From the NCBI GenBank assembly GCA_964568585.1, contig CAZMQI010000002.1:1-64000 (forward strand): a stretch of DNA of 64,000 nucleotides, read 5' to 3'. Below, in pieces: positions 26,482-35,073 of this stretch. How positions within the stretch are numbered: position 1 is the first letter of the stretch; each line of letters opens with the position of its first letter. The stretch comes from RGZA01 sp964568585. Lineage in GTDB: Bacteria; Pseudomonadota; Alphaproteobacteria; UBA9219; RGZA01. The notes below the pieces were generated by a model. It had not been told where the DNA came from. It did not search any database and worked only from the letters and a program-made list of their open reading frames with translations. The position numbers were made by a program, and so were the translations under genes.

Positions 26482-27327
26482 TCAACTCCGTGCATCGGGA
26501 TAATTCAAAATCCGGTCAACGCCCGGCAAATACGGAAATCCGCCAAAATTTGCCGCGTTGTTAAACACGCTCTGGCATGTCGCAAACCGTTTATCGCAGC
26601 CCTTATAGACCGAATAGGTATCACCCGCCGCAATTGCATTCGGCATCGGCAGCCACAGCGTGAATTGCTTGGCAATAAAGCTTTTTACTTCCATAGATAG
26701 ACCTGTATTCGCGCCAGTCACCCATGTCAGCAACCCATAATTAAATATATTATCCGCTTCGCTACGTGTGGCATCGGTAAAGCGCGCAAAATCGGTTACA
26801 CTACTCGCGCTTCCGGAGACGGTATAGGCGGCCAGATTGATTTTGCAACTGGCATCCCCAAGCGTATGGCGACACTCCGGCGAATAGATTTTCCCGAACG
26901 GACGTTGCAATAAATCATGTAGCCCGCGCAGCTCGGCCTGATATTTCCCGCCCACGAGTTTTATTTCACCAAGCCAGCCACGGCGCAACTGCATCACACC
27001 TTGTGTTACATCCGCCCAATTACATGCGTAAACATCAATTCGCGCATGATCGTATAATCCCGCGCGTAAATCGGCATCACTGATGCTTGCGCTATCCAGC
27101 AATCCGATAATATCAAGATTATCGGTTGATAATTCCGCGCGCGCTTGAATGGCGCTTGCTTGAAATGCGCCATCGGCCTTGTAGGTCACACCACTTACCA
27201 CCACATCCTTATCGGTTGTTGTAAACCCCAACACCACACTGTCTTTGCGTGTAATTTTGACCAGCGTTGCCAGCGTTGAAAGCTCTTGTGATAAATGGAT
27301 TTGCAGCGCAGGTGATAGGGTTTTCAT
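26482..27327 (-). CDS. GTA gp13-like tail protein (DUF2163)
   Basis: The 281-residue protein matches the DUF2163/TIGR02218 family of tail-tip proteins: MKTLSPALQIHLSQELSTLA at the N-terminus, HDLLQRPFGKIYSPECRHTL, and YKGCDKRFATCQSVFNNAAN. Conserved cysteines (PECRH, GCDKRFATC) bind an iron-sulfur cluster in the R. capsulatus homologue. It forms part of the hub between tail tube and baseplate. GGAGG precedes the ATG, which overlaps the gp12 stop by 4 bp. Confidence 0.92.
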   Translation of the reverse strand: MKTLSPALQIHLSQELSTLATLVKITRKDSVVLGFTTTDKDVVVSGVTYKADGAFQASAIQARAELSTDNLDIIGLLDSASISDADLRAGLYDHARIDVYACNWADVTQGVMQLRRGWLGEIKLVGGKYQAELRGLHDLLQRPFGKIYSPECRHTLGDASCKINLAAYTVSGSASSVTDFARFTDATRSEADNIFNYGLLTWVTGANTGLSMEVKSFIAKQFTLWLPMPNAIAAGDTYSVYKGCDKRFATCQSVFNNAANFGGFPYLPGVDRILNYPDARS

Positions 27328-27950
27328 ATGCGTACCTCCACCAATGGAATAGTGGATGTATATTGCTGAAAATCCTGTGCGCTTAAGCGTAATTGATCTG
27401 TATCGAACCGCACAGGCACATCGAATGTAAATCCTGCGGTAATGGCTGCGCTGGCAATCGGCGCGGCAGCAAAGGTCACAATACCGGTTGTCGTATCAAC
27501 GCTCCATCCGCTGAATGCCTGTACCCCGTTCACGCCAATGGTCACACTGCCCGTCACAGGTTTGCGGATGTCGCGCGTATGGGTGATGCTAGCACTGATA
27601 TAATTTTTCTTGAGCTGGAACTGGGTCAGCGTGCCATTGCCCGTGCCGATACTTTGGTCACTAAACGCGCTGGTCGATAACCCATCTGCTGCACTTGTAT
27701 AATCACTCCAGTCTTTGACGCGAAAGCCTCTAGCACGTCCGGCCCGCGCATGGAAAAACGTGATCAGCGTTGCGACATCACTTGCAGTGCGAAGTCCAGT
27801 TGCTGCATCAAAATGCCGCCTTGCCTGACTCCAGTTCTGATTGCGGCGTTCATATCCGCCATCAATTGTGATGACTTCCGTTGAAAAGGCTGGCCCGCCG
27901 GAACTGCCAAAGCCGACACGCAGTGGGAACTGAACTTCATCAAAGGCCAT
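27324..27950 (-). CDS. GTA gp12-like distal tail protein (DUF2460)
   Basis: The 208-residue product is a DUF2460/TIGR02217 protein. Visible family features are MAFDEVQFPLRVGFGSSGGP, EVITIDGGYERRNQNWSQAR and FRVKDWSDYTS. In GTAs it is the distal tail protein joining the tube to the hub. It overlaps gp13 downstream and the gp10.1-like gene upstream (11 bp). Confidence 0.93.
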   Translation of the reverse strand: MAFDEVQFPLRVGFGSSGGPAFSTEVITIDGGYERRNQNWSQARRHFDAATGLRTASDVATLITFFHARAGRARGFRVKDWSDYTSAADGLSTSAFSDQSIGTGNGTLTQFQLKKNYISASITHTRDIRKPVTGSVTIGVNGVQAFSGWSVDTTTGIVTFAAAPIASAAITAGFTFDVPVRFDTDQLRLSAQDFQQYTSTIPLVEVRI

Positions 27951-28179
27951 GTGTGTTCTCGTCTAATAATTTTCGTAAGCTCCGCACATCATCATGCGAT
28001 AGATTATTGGCGGGCTTTAACCCGTGAAACAGTTCAAAGCCATGCCACGCATTTAAAAAATCAAATGGCGTTGCTTGCCAAAATGCATCGGGCGACCAAC
28101 CCATTACGCCGCAAGCCGCGCCCATCGCATTATTTATAAAAGCGTTTTTTATAAAGTCAGCCACGTATACCACAGGCAT
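27940..28179 (-). CDS. Small tail assembly chaperone (GTA gp10.1-like)
   Basis: This 79-residue protein contains MGWSPDAFWQATPFDFLNAW, the hallmark of the phage tail assembly chaperone encoded just after gp10 in GTA clusters. It probably assists tape-measure folding or tail tube assembly. It overlaps gp10 by 23 bp and gp12 by 11 bp. In RcGTA the next gene would be the tape measure, but here gp12 follows directly. Confidence 0.78.
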   Translation of the reverse strand: MPVVYVADFIKNAFINNAMGAACGVMGWSPDAFWQATPFDFLNAWHGFELFHGLKPANNLSHDDVRSLRKLLDENTHGL

Positions 28180-28474
28180 GCGCCAAAAATGTGCCGCAAG
28201 GTTCGATGATTTGCGTGATGCCTGTACCGATTACTCGATCCGGCAAATCGGCTGGCGCGTCTTGCGCTGCGCCCTTCAATCCTGCCTGCACAATTGCCAC
28301 AAAATCGCCTGCATGGGATATTTTGCTGTTATGATAATCACGTGCAATATCGATGATGCCGCGCTTGAAATGCTCTTCCAGCAAGGCAATCGCCTGAAAA
28401 CTGGGGCGCATGACGTATTCATGCTCCAGCAATGTAATTTTTACATCACCGCGTGATGGATTATATGTATTCAT
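28157..28474 (-). CDS. GTA gp10-like protein
   Basis: The 105-residue product fits the GTA-gp10 family: MNTYNPSRGDVKITLLEHEY at the N-terminus, RPSFQAIALLEEHFKRGIID in the middle, then DFVAIVQAGLKG. It acts as a tail-assembly chaperone or minor tail factor between the major tail protein and the tape measure. It begins one base after gp9 ends. Confidence 0.82.
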   Translation of the reverse strand: MNTYNPSRGDVKITLLEHEYVMRPSFQAIALLEEHFKRGIIDIARDYHNSKISHAGDFVAIVQAGLKGAAQDAPADLPDRVIGTGITQIIEPCGTFLAHACGIRG

Positions 28475-28475
28475 A

Positions 28476-28889
28476 TTACACCGTGGTGAAGGTCAACGCG
28501 CCGCCCGATTCAAAGCTCAGCTGATAGGTTTGCTCGTTATTGTAATCCCCCGCCGCTTCAAACTGCACAAGTTGGAATGGCCCTTCCAGCACATCGCCAT
28601 TATCAAATGTGATGCGATAGCTATCAATGCTGCGGCTAATTGCGCGATTAACAAGCGTTTGCGTTTGCGCTTGCCCGCTCAGTAACCCTTTTGCGCCAAC
28701 CGTCACGCTGACAACGCCAGCGGCAGCAAGTAATTCGCGGTATTGGCCGCTACTGCTTTTATCTGTTACATCCACTGCCTTGCCTTGAATGGTGAAATTG
28801 GTGGAGCGCATGGCAGCAATCACAGTTGCGCCACCCCCTGTGCCGTCGGCAATCAAAAGGGTTCGTCCTGTGCGGGCGTTCTGGGTCAT
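28476..28889 (-). CDS. Major tail protein (GTA gp9-like)
   Basis: The 137-residue protein has the tail-tube family features: GRTLLIADGTGGGATVIAAM, MRSTNFTIQGKAVDVTDKSS and ISRSIDSYRITFDNGDVLEG. It should form the tail tube by hexamer stacking. A strong AGGAGAGAGAT ribosome binding site precedes the ATG, in keeping with high expression of a structural protein. Confidence 0.9.
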   Translation of the reverse strand: MTQNARTGRTLLIADGTGGGATVIAAMRSTNFTIQGKAVDVTDKSSSGQYRELLAAAGVVSVTVGAKGLLSGQAQTQTLVNRAISRSIDSYRITFDNGDVLEGPFQLVQFEAAGDYNNEQTYQLSFESGGALTFTTV

Positions 28890-28905
28890 ATCTCTCTCCT
28901 AAAGT

Positions 28906-29313
28906 TTAATGCTGAACTACAATTCGATAACGTACGATGCCGTGAAGCGTCAGGCCGTCATTTTCCTGCGTCGTACTCGCTGATTGGAACTGGCATGACA
29001 CATAATTGGCGCCTGTTACGGCAAGTGATGTGTTGTGCAACACATCGTAAATGGTCTGGATGATTTGTTTGAGCTCTTTGCGTCCGCGATAGCGCGACCA
29101 CACATGCAATACCAGCAATTGTTCAAACCCGTTTTGATCCTTGGTATCAAATTGTTTGATCAGCACGTCACCGAGCGTAACGTAAGGAAATAATGCCGCC
29201 GGAGGCACCACATCATAAAGCCGCGCAGGATTTCCAACCAGCGTCTGCATGGGTCCACTGGAGGTCAACGCGCCATACACGGCTTCCTGCACTGCAAAAA
29301 GAGAGGTTGTCAT
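28906..29313 (-). CDS. Tail terminator-like protein (GTA gp8, DUF3168)
   Basis: This 135-residue DUF3168 protein (FAVQEAVYGALTSSG, LFPYVTLGDV, VLHVWSRYRGRKELKQIIQT) corresponds to GTA gp8, the tail terminator that caps the tube at the head side. It overlaps the gp7-like gene by 4 bp. Confidence 0.88.
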   Translation of the reverse strand: MTTSLFAVQEAVYGALTSSGPMQTLVGNPARLYDVVPPAALFPYVTLGDVLIKQFDTKDQNGFEQLLVLHVWSRYRGRKELKQIIQTIYDVLHNTSLAVTGANYVSCQFQSASTTQENDGLTLHGIVRYRIVVQH

Positions 29314-29636
29314 GTTGCTACACCTTCTTCTGCCAAAATTTCCAGTGCACGGTTTTGTTCCTGGATATTTTTGATAGAACGAATATTGAAGACACGGCTG
29401 CCAAGCATAAAGCGCATCGCAGGTGTAATTGCCGGATCATAGCGCATATGGATGCGATGCGTAATTGTGCCGCTCAGTCTTCCTGCAATCACGATTTCTG
29501 AACCATTCACAGGTTCAATCGATGCCCATACGGTATTAATCGTCGTCCATCCCATCACCGTGCCACCGCCTGTATCGGCAAGAGGATTTTCCTGCTGCAC
29601 ATAGAGCCGCTGGCGGAAAGTTCCAATGCCGTACAT
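29310..29636 (-). CDS. Head-tail adaptor/stopper (GTA gp7-like)
   Basis: The 108-residue protein (GTFRQRLYVQQENPLADTGG, VWASIEPVNGSEIVIAGRLS, ITHRIHMRYD) is a phage head-tail joining protein of the SPP1 gp16 type. It closes the connector between portal, adaptor and tail. Confidence 0.9.
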   Translation of the reverse strand: MYGIGTFRQRLYVQQENPLADTGGGTVMGWTTINTVWASIEPVNGSEIVIAGRLSGTITHRIHMRYDPAITPAMRFMLGSRVFNIRSIKNIQEQNRALEILAEEGVAT

Positions 29637-29645
29637 GATAAACCT

Positions 29646-30299
29646 TTAATAACGTAAACGTTGAATGCGGAATGGCTGATACATTGCTTGTACAATCTCG
29701 GGCAATGATTTGACCGATAATGCGTCACCGTTGATACGCAAGCCTTCACCACGATGTTCGTAAAGCTGTGCGACATGCGCGAGCATGCCTTGCTTTAATG
29801 CTTGCGGCACAGTGCTGGCCGCACCATAACCCGCCGTAAAATCAATGCTGATGCCGTTGCTCATTCGTTGCGGCGTTGGCCATGATGCGCTATTTCGCAA
29901 TGCCAATCGTCCAGGCTCTGCGGCATTATCTACAAAATACAGCGTGGGCGAAAAAACTGTGCTGCTATCGTCATCGGCATAAACCGTAACCGCACTGATG
30001 CTTTGTAATGGCGCACGCGGAAGGGTAATGAAGCGCTTCACGGTGAGCTTTGAAGCTGCACCTTGGTGCATACCATCCCACCACGACATGCTATCACCCG
30101 GAAATTCATCCAGCCATAACCGCCATCCCTGGGTAATCAATGCACGCGTGGTGAACTCTTCGCAGATCATGCGCGTTGCGGTGATTAAATTCGTAATTAA
30201 ACTATCGTCATCGTTGATGGTAACACGCAAATGCGCTTTTGCATCAGACAGGCTGATGGGTTCGCTCGCAGGAGGCGTTGTTCGGGTCAATGCTGTCAT
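29646..30299 (-). CDS. Head-tail connector (GTA gp6-like)
   Basis: The 217-residue product shows the gp6/phiE125 gp8-type connector pattern: EPISLSDAKAHLRV, DDDSLITNLITATRMICEEF and VPQALKQGMLAHVAQLYEHR. It should bind the portal as the adaptor ring. A GC-rich hairpin separates it from the preceding gene. Confidence 0.88.
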   Translation of the reverse strand: MTALTRTTPPASEPISLSDAKAHLRVTINDDDSLITNLITATRMICEEFTTRALITQGWRLWLDEFPGDSMSWWDGMHQGAASKLTVKRFITLPRAPLQSISAVTVYADDDSSTVFSPTLYFVDNAAEPGRLALRNSASWPTPQRMSNGISIDFTAGYGAASTVPQALKQGMLAHVAQLYEHRGEGLRINGDALSVKSLPEIVQAMYQPFRIQRLRY

Positions 30300-30316
30300 G
30301 TTAAACCTATAAAGAA

Positions 30317-30343
30317 GTAGGCGAGGATAAACGCCTCGCCTAC
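30317..30343 (-). repeat. Ten-base-pair hairpin between the accessory capsid gene and gp6
   Basis: GTAGGCGAGG and its exact reverse complement CCTCGCCTAC flank a seven-base loop. Only a weak T-rich stretch (TTCTTTAT) follows on the minus strand. It could be a partial terminator or an RNA processing/stability element that lowers expression of downstream genes relative to capsid genes. Confidence 0.6.
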
Positions 30344-30352
30344 ATGCTCAAA

Positions 30353-30745
30353 TTAAACCGGATTAACCGCCGGATGACCGCGCAACACCACTGCATTCGC
30401 AGCAGCACCTGTCGTGGCACCTGCAACCGTCATCACCGCGCGAATGTAACGATAGCCGCCCGTGTAACCGATTTTCTGAATGGTGTTGGAACCTGCACCA
30501 CTTGAAACCGCAACGAATGCACCGTTAAGCGAATTCGTGTCACAGGTCACATAGGTGGAGTTGTCCTGGGAATGCTGCAACGATGGTGTATGCGACCCAT
30601 CGGTCCATGTTCCGAAATTGAATATCACCATTGCCGAGTTATGCCCCTGCAAATCAACACCCGTGCCCATTGCCGTTGCATTACGCACCGCAGGCGCAAT
30701 GCTTTGTACAACGCTGATTCTATTTTCGAGATCTTTTAAAGCCAT
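30353..30745 (-). CDS. Extra head protein, possible decoration protein
   Basis: This 130-residue protein lies directly after the capsid gene. The N-terminus MALKDLENRISVVQSIAPAV leads into beta-rich sequence (DLQGHNSAMVIFNFGTWTDG, SHTPSLQHSQDNSTYV, YRYIRAVMTV). Proteins of this pattern occur beside capsid genes in several phages, and a head-decoration role is plausible. RcGTA has no gene at this position. AGGAGA precedes the start. Confidence 0.65.
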   Translation of the reverse strand: MALKDLENRISVVQSIAPAVRNATAMGTGVDLQGHNSAMVIFNFGTWTDGSHTPSLQHSQDNSTYVTCDTNSLNGAFVAVSSGAGSNTIQKIGYTGGYRYIRAVMTVAGATTGAAANAVVLRGHPAVNPV

Positions 30746-30772
30746 TTGATTGTCTCCTATTAATATAAATAA

Positions 30773-31990
30773 TTACGAAACTGAGAAGCGCAAGAATTTC
30801 AGCGCATCAAAGTTGGTAACGTCACCGCCCACACGTTTGGTGCAGCGGAACTTCACGAATGGCGCCGCCGTGAACGGATCACGCAAGATACGCATGCCGA
30901 TACGGTCAACGATGGTGTAGGCTTCGGCAAAATTACCAAAGGCTAGTGACAGGCTGTTGGTAGCAACGGACGGCATATCTTCACCAAGATAAACCGGGAA
31001 GCCGAGCAAGGTCGCTGGCGTGCCGATTTGCAAGCTTGGTTGCCACAAATAGCTATCATTGGTCGTGCCCTTCATCTTGCGGATAAGTTCGGACACCGCG
31101 CGCGGCATCAACCATGCAGCATTCGGCAAATAGCCAGACTTTAAACGATGCATCAGGCTGATAATCGCATCCGCGGGAGCAGAAGATGCGAATGCACCTG
31201 CTGCGCCGGATGGGAAATATTCAAATGTGCCCCATGGGCGTGACGTATCGGCAGTTGCTGCTACAGCATAGCTGGCGAAACCGCGCGGTTGTGCCACACC
31301 ATCACCTACAACAAAAGCTGCATTCTCGCGGCGCGCAAAACGAGCAGCGATTTTGTTTACAATCCATTCTTCGACATTCAAATTCGCATCATCAAGAAGT
31401 TTTTGTGTTGCTTTTGGCTGTGCGTGCAGTTCATGGACAGAAATACGAATGCGGCCAAATTGTCCAGGTTCGCTATCGGTACGTGTATCCAATTCGCTCA
31501 TCCATAAGGCTTCGCTATCATCGGTATCGCGAAGCATTTCAACTGCATCGGATGATACGGTCATCACGGTTGCCAATTGACGCATCGGGGTTGTATCGAA
31601 TTGGCGGGTGATGATGCGTTCCGACATTTCGGATGGCACTAGATAACCACCGTCTGGGTCTGAAATCACGCTCATCGCTTTTGCTTCGATGCCGGATAAA
31701 TCCTGCTCCGCACCCTTCGTCACATAACGCAGGAATGCACGTTTATGTTCGGATGGTACTTCCGCAAATTCCTTACCCATATTTGGACGCTTCAATACTG
31801 TTTTGAAAGACGCAACAGCATCTTGCAGTTTGGTTACATCGCTGTTGATGCGGTTTACTTTTTCTTCCAATACCACATCGCCGCGTTTGCGTTCGAGGGA
31901 TGATAGGCGTTCGTCATTTGCGTCTTTAAAGGCTTCAAAGGCGTGGGCAAGTTCGCCCGTCGCCGCCTTGATTTCCATCAAGTCAGTCAT
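30773..31990 (-). CDS. HK97-fold major capsid protein (GTA gp5-like)
   Basis: The ATG at 31990, with GGAGA ahead of it, gives a 405-residue protein. An N-terminal coiled-coil scaffold domain (about 1-100, removed by the protease in relatives) is followed by the HK97 fold: SDPDGGYLVPSEMSERII, MRQLATVMTVSSDAVEM, FVVGDGVAQPRGF and GFPVYLGEDMPSV. A second possible ATG four codons upstream is less well placed. Confidence 0.95.
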   Translation of the reverse strand: MTDLMEIKAATGELAHAFEAFKDANDERLSSLERKRGDVVLEEKVNRINSDVTKLQDAVASFKTVLKRPNMGKEFAEVPSEHKRAFLRYVTKGAEQDLSGIEAKAMSVISDPDGGYLVPSEMSERIITRQFDTTPMRQLATVMTVSSDAVEMLRDTDDSEALWMSELDTRTDSEPGQFGRIRISVHELHAQPKATQKLLDDANLNVEEWIVNKIAARFARRENAAFVVGDGVAQPRGFASYAVAATADTSRPWGTFEYFPSGAAGAFASSAPADAIISLMHRLKSGYLPNAAWLMPRAVSELIRKMKGTTNDSYLWQPSLQIGTPATLLGFPVYLGEDMPSVATNSLSLAFGNFAEAYTIVDRIGMRILRDPFTAAPFVKFRCTKRVGGDVTNFDALKFLRFSVS

Positions 31991-32011
31991 GCGTTTCTCC
32001 ATACGTTATGT

Positions 32012-32563
32012 TTATGTGTTTAGATAGCTGGCCGTGTTTCGTAAGCGCATAACGATGGCCTGAAACTCGTTATGGTTTAATTCGTTGTAGGTTGCCTCTT
32101 TTACCGTGTGCACGCGCGCCAGCCCATTGGCCGGGAATGTGACGAGGGACACTTCATAAAGTTCAACCTCGGTCAGCGTGCGGATCTTCGTTTTGCTGTC
32201 TTTAATACTTTTGACAGCTGCATAGCCGATGGATAGGCCGGTGATTGCGCCGATTTTTAATAGCTCATACGCTTCCGCACCGTGTTGCGTTTTAATCGCC
32301 AACTTTCCTTCAACGCGAAGGCCGCGAGCATCCTCACTCACATTTGTCCATACACCAATTGGTTCAGCTGTATCATGCATCCACAGCATGGCAGGGTTGG
32401 CTTTGCTTTGTTTATACTTGGCAAGACTGCGTTCAAACGCGCCCTTTGCCACTACGTCGCTTTGCGCGTCAACTTCACCAAAGACGGATGCATAACCGGC
32501 AATCGAACCTTGCGTGCCGATTTCTTTAATATCAAATGACGTGGTCATATATTTTGTTTGCAT
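32012..32563 (-). CDS. Prohead protease (GTA gp4-like, U35 family)
   Basis: The 183-residue product is an HK97-type prohead protease: GYASVFGEVDAQSDVVAKGA, MLWMHDTAEPIGVW (His) and ITGLSIGY (Ser). It cleaves the scaffold domain of the capsid protein. AAGGAAG sits just upstream of the ATG at 32563, and it starts 11 bp after the portal stop. Longer in-frame readings overlap the portal gene and are not protease-like. Confidence 0.93.
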   Translation of the reverse strand: MQTKYMTTSFDIKEIGTQGSIAGYASVFGEVDAQSDVVAKGAFERSLAKYKQSKANPAMLWMHDTAEPIGVWTNVSEDARGLRVEGKLAIKTQHGAEAYELLKIGAITGLSIGYAAVKSIKDSKTKIRTLTEVELYEVSLVTFPANGLARVHTVKEATYNELNHNEFQAIVMRLRNTASYLNT

Positions 32564-32573
32564 AGTTCTTCCT

Positions 32574-33770
32574 TTATTCAGGCGGATAACCAACAGCTTG
32601 TCGCTTTTCATTGCGCGAAATAAAATCAGCCTTACCGATTTTATCCCATACCATGTCGCGCCGTGCGGCGAGTGCCGGAATTTCATCGGCATCAATATCA
32701 AGGCGCAAATTGTCATCGAACATTGGCGTCAGCCAACGATTAAGTTCGCCTTTGAATTGCTGCACTAATGGCAACACAGTTTCTTCGTAGAGCGAAAGGC
32801 GTGCTTCGGCCATATTGGTATAGGTTTGCGATTCAGAGATGCTGATGAGCTGATCGGGCACGCCAAATGCCAGCGCGATATCTTGCGCGGCACGTTTACG
32901 TCCAGCAAGCCAATCCATATCCTTTGGCGTCAGCCCCATCTCCTTCCAGTCAAGCCCGCCTTCCAGAATTAACGGACGGCCAGCGTTGCGCGGGGTAAGA
33001 TAATGTTCTTCCAATTCTTCTTTCAGGCGGCGGAATTGCTCATCGCTCAATTGCGATGGGCCATCCTTGGGTGAATAAATAAGCGCGCCTGATGGCCGTG
33101 CAGCTTGATTCAGCAATGCCTGGTTCCATGCACTGGCGGCATTGTGTTGATCGATTGCAGTCATCGCCGCTTCCAGTGGCGCCATACCATACCAATCATC
33201 TAACGGATGAAACGCTTTCCAATGCAAAATGTTACTTGCGCCCGTGAATGGGTCAGCAGCCCAACGCACTGTGCGTCCGCCCACCTGATATTCATAGCCA
33301 AGCGGCAACCCGCTTTCGCCGGGTATCACGCGCATGCGGTCGGGACGAAGCACATATAATTCAACCGGTGCTGCGCCTTCATTCGGACGTATCGCTTCGA
33401 TGTAGACATTGCCGGAAATCTGATAATAACTAAACACGCTTTCCAGAAATTGCGCGGTGCCTTGTAACGGGTTGGGGTGTTTTAATAATTCTTTTAATGG
33501 ATGATCTTCCAGCTCCTGATGTTCTTGATTATATAACAGCCATGGAATGCTGGCGGATGCTCTGGCAACTTCCGAAATGCAACGCCATGCAATCACATTC
33601 TTACGATAGCCTTCTTCTGCCAACGCATCATAACGGCGCGGAGTCCAACGCGGTTTTCCCACGTGAGAATACGCGACCACAGGCCCGGAAGCCGACGTTT
33701 TATGTGAAATTGCTTCACGCATTTTTTCTTGCATTTTTGGTTTGCGCGTTAGAAATGCTGGCCAATCCAT
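32574..33770 (-). CDS. Portal protein (GTA gp3-like)
   Basis: The 398-residue product is an HK97-type portal: YRKNVIAWRCISEVARASAS, LLKHPNPLQGTAQFLESVF, SGNVYIEAIRP and IALAFGVPDQLISISESQTY. It forms the dodecameric DNA gate of the head. AAGGAAG precedes the ATG. Order and spacing match GTA clusters. Confidence 0.95.
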   Translation of the reverse strand: MDWPAFLTRKPKMQEKMREAISHKTSASGPVVAYSHVGKPRWTPRRYDALAEEGYRKNVIAWRCISEVARASASIPWLLYNQEHQELEDHPLKELLKHPNPLQGTAQFLESVFSYYQISGNVYIEAIRPNEGAAPVELYVLRPDRMRVIPGESGLPLGYEYQVGGRTVRWAADPFTGASNILHWKAFHPLDDWYGMAPLEAAMTAIDQHNAASAWNQALLNQAARPSGALIYSPKDGPSQLSDEQFRRLKEELEEHYLTPRNAGRPLILEGGLDWKEMGLTPKDMDWLAGRKRAAQDIALAFGVPDQLISISESQTYTNMAEARLSLYEETVLPLVQQFKGELNRWLTPMFDDNLRLDIDADEIPALAARRDMVWDKIGKADFISRNEKRQAVGYPPE

Positions 33771-33786
33771 ATTCGCTTCCTTTTTT

Positions 33787-35073
33787 TTAAAAATTCAAGT
33801 TTCTTACACGGGGCATGTGGTACGTTCCCTGCATCAATTCAGTCATCGCCCAAACAAGCGCATCCACGCGGTCGGGTGAACCATCCTTCACGCCGTGGCT
33901 TGTGAATTGGCACATCTGGTCTTCCAATGCTTTATGCATACCCACATGATGCACAATGCCGCGTTCATATAATGCAGCCACCGGAAACGCACGCACCGCT
34001 TTGGCCTTGGTTGCCCGTACCGCTTTGAACACAACATAGGGATCAGCAAGACGCAGCATACGCTCAATCAAATCGCCGCCTTCATTCACTTCGCCGATAA
34101 TCAAATCTGCGCCCAATTCATCTCGCAGATTTATGGCGCGCCTTGCCCAAGCATCAGGCGTCATCTGCCCTGATGCATCGGCAAGTACGTAAAACTGTCC
34201 GTCATTACTTCGTGCGGCCGCCACCACACCTGTTTCATCACTTTTGGCATGACTGGTAACCGCGGGATCGATTGCAATCACAATCCGCTCCAGATTATCA
34301 GGAATGTCTGCAACTCTTACTACATCCAATGCACTATGTGACCACAGCGCGCCCTCCATATCTTCGACGATTTCGGCATCTAACTCCTGTCGTCCTAGCC
34401 GTGTACCGCCATACCGTTCACGTAAATCTGCCAAGACTTGCGGCGCAATATTTCCTGCGTTCTCTTCACTGCGGCCTCTGGTTAAAAACAAATCCTTATG
34501 TGCGCGTTTTACTAAATCCTTGATGATGGCAATCGGCTTTGGCGTCGTGGTAATCACCAGTTGCGGATGCTTCCCTAAACGTAATCCCATCATCAATTGG
34601 TCAAATGCCGCTGGACTGCTCCATGCCGCCAATTCATCAGCCCAAGCCCTGTGAAATTGTGGGCCACGCAGCCGTTCCGGCTCATCGGCAGAAAATAATT
34701 TAAATCTGCTGCCGTTCTTTAATATCAATTCCGAAAGAGAGCGGTTCCATCGCTCGATGCATTCCTGTGGTAACACACTTAACAATCCGCTAGGTCCTTC
34801 GACACAGGTATCCCGCGCATCTGCATGGGTTGGCGCAATCACCGCAATGCGTGCGTCGTCATTCCATAATCCGTAATAGGCGACATCCTCCGCTCCGGTC
34901 AGTGTTTTTCCCCAACCTCTGCCTGCCAGCACCATCCAGATGCGCCAGTTACCTCTGGGGGTTATCTGTTCCGGACGCGCCTTCAATAACCACTGTGCCC
35001 TGGCCATCCAGCTCTTGCGTTTTGCTTCCGGCCAATGCATCCAGAACTTTTTTAGCAAGAGCGATGGCAGCAT
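33787..35073 (-). CDS. Terminase large subunit (GTA gp2-like)
   Basis: This is the packaging motor ATPase-nuclease. The ATG at 35073, with GGAAG nine bases upstream, gives 428 residues; another ATG lies three codons before it. Walker A is GRGWGKT (51-57), the Walker B region is FHRAWADELAAW, and the nuclease domain contains VIAIDPAVTSHAKSDETG. Packaging by headful or cos cannot be told from sequence. The start overlaps the small terminase candidate by about 125 bp in another frame. Confidence 0.94.
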   Translation of the reverse strand: MLPSLLLKKFWMHWPEAKRKSWMARAQWLLKARPEQITPRGNWRIWMVLAGRGWGKTLTGAEDVAYYGLWNDDARIAVIAPTHADARDTCVEGPSGLLSVLPQECIERWNRSLSELILKNGSRFKLFSADEPERLRGPQFHRAWADELAAWSSPAAFDQLMMGLRLGKHPQLVITTTPKPIAIIKDLVKRAHKDLFLTRGRSEENAGNIAPQVLADLRERYGGTRLGRQELDAEIVEDMEGALWSHSALDVVRVADIPDNLERIVIAIDPAVTSHAKSDETGVVAAARSNDGQFYVLADASGQMTPDAWARRAINLRDELGADLIIGEVNEGGDLIERMLRLADPYVVFKAVRATKAKAVRAFPVAALYERGIVHHVGMHKALEDQMCQFTSHGVKDGSPDRVDALVWAMTELMQGTYHMPRVRNLNF

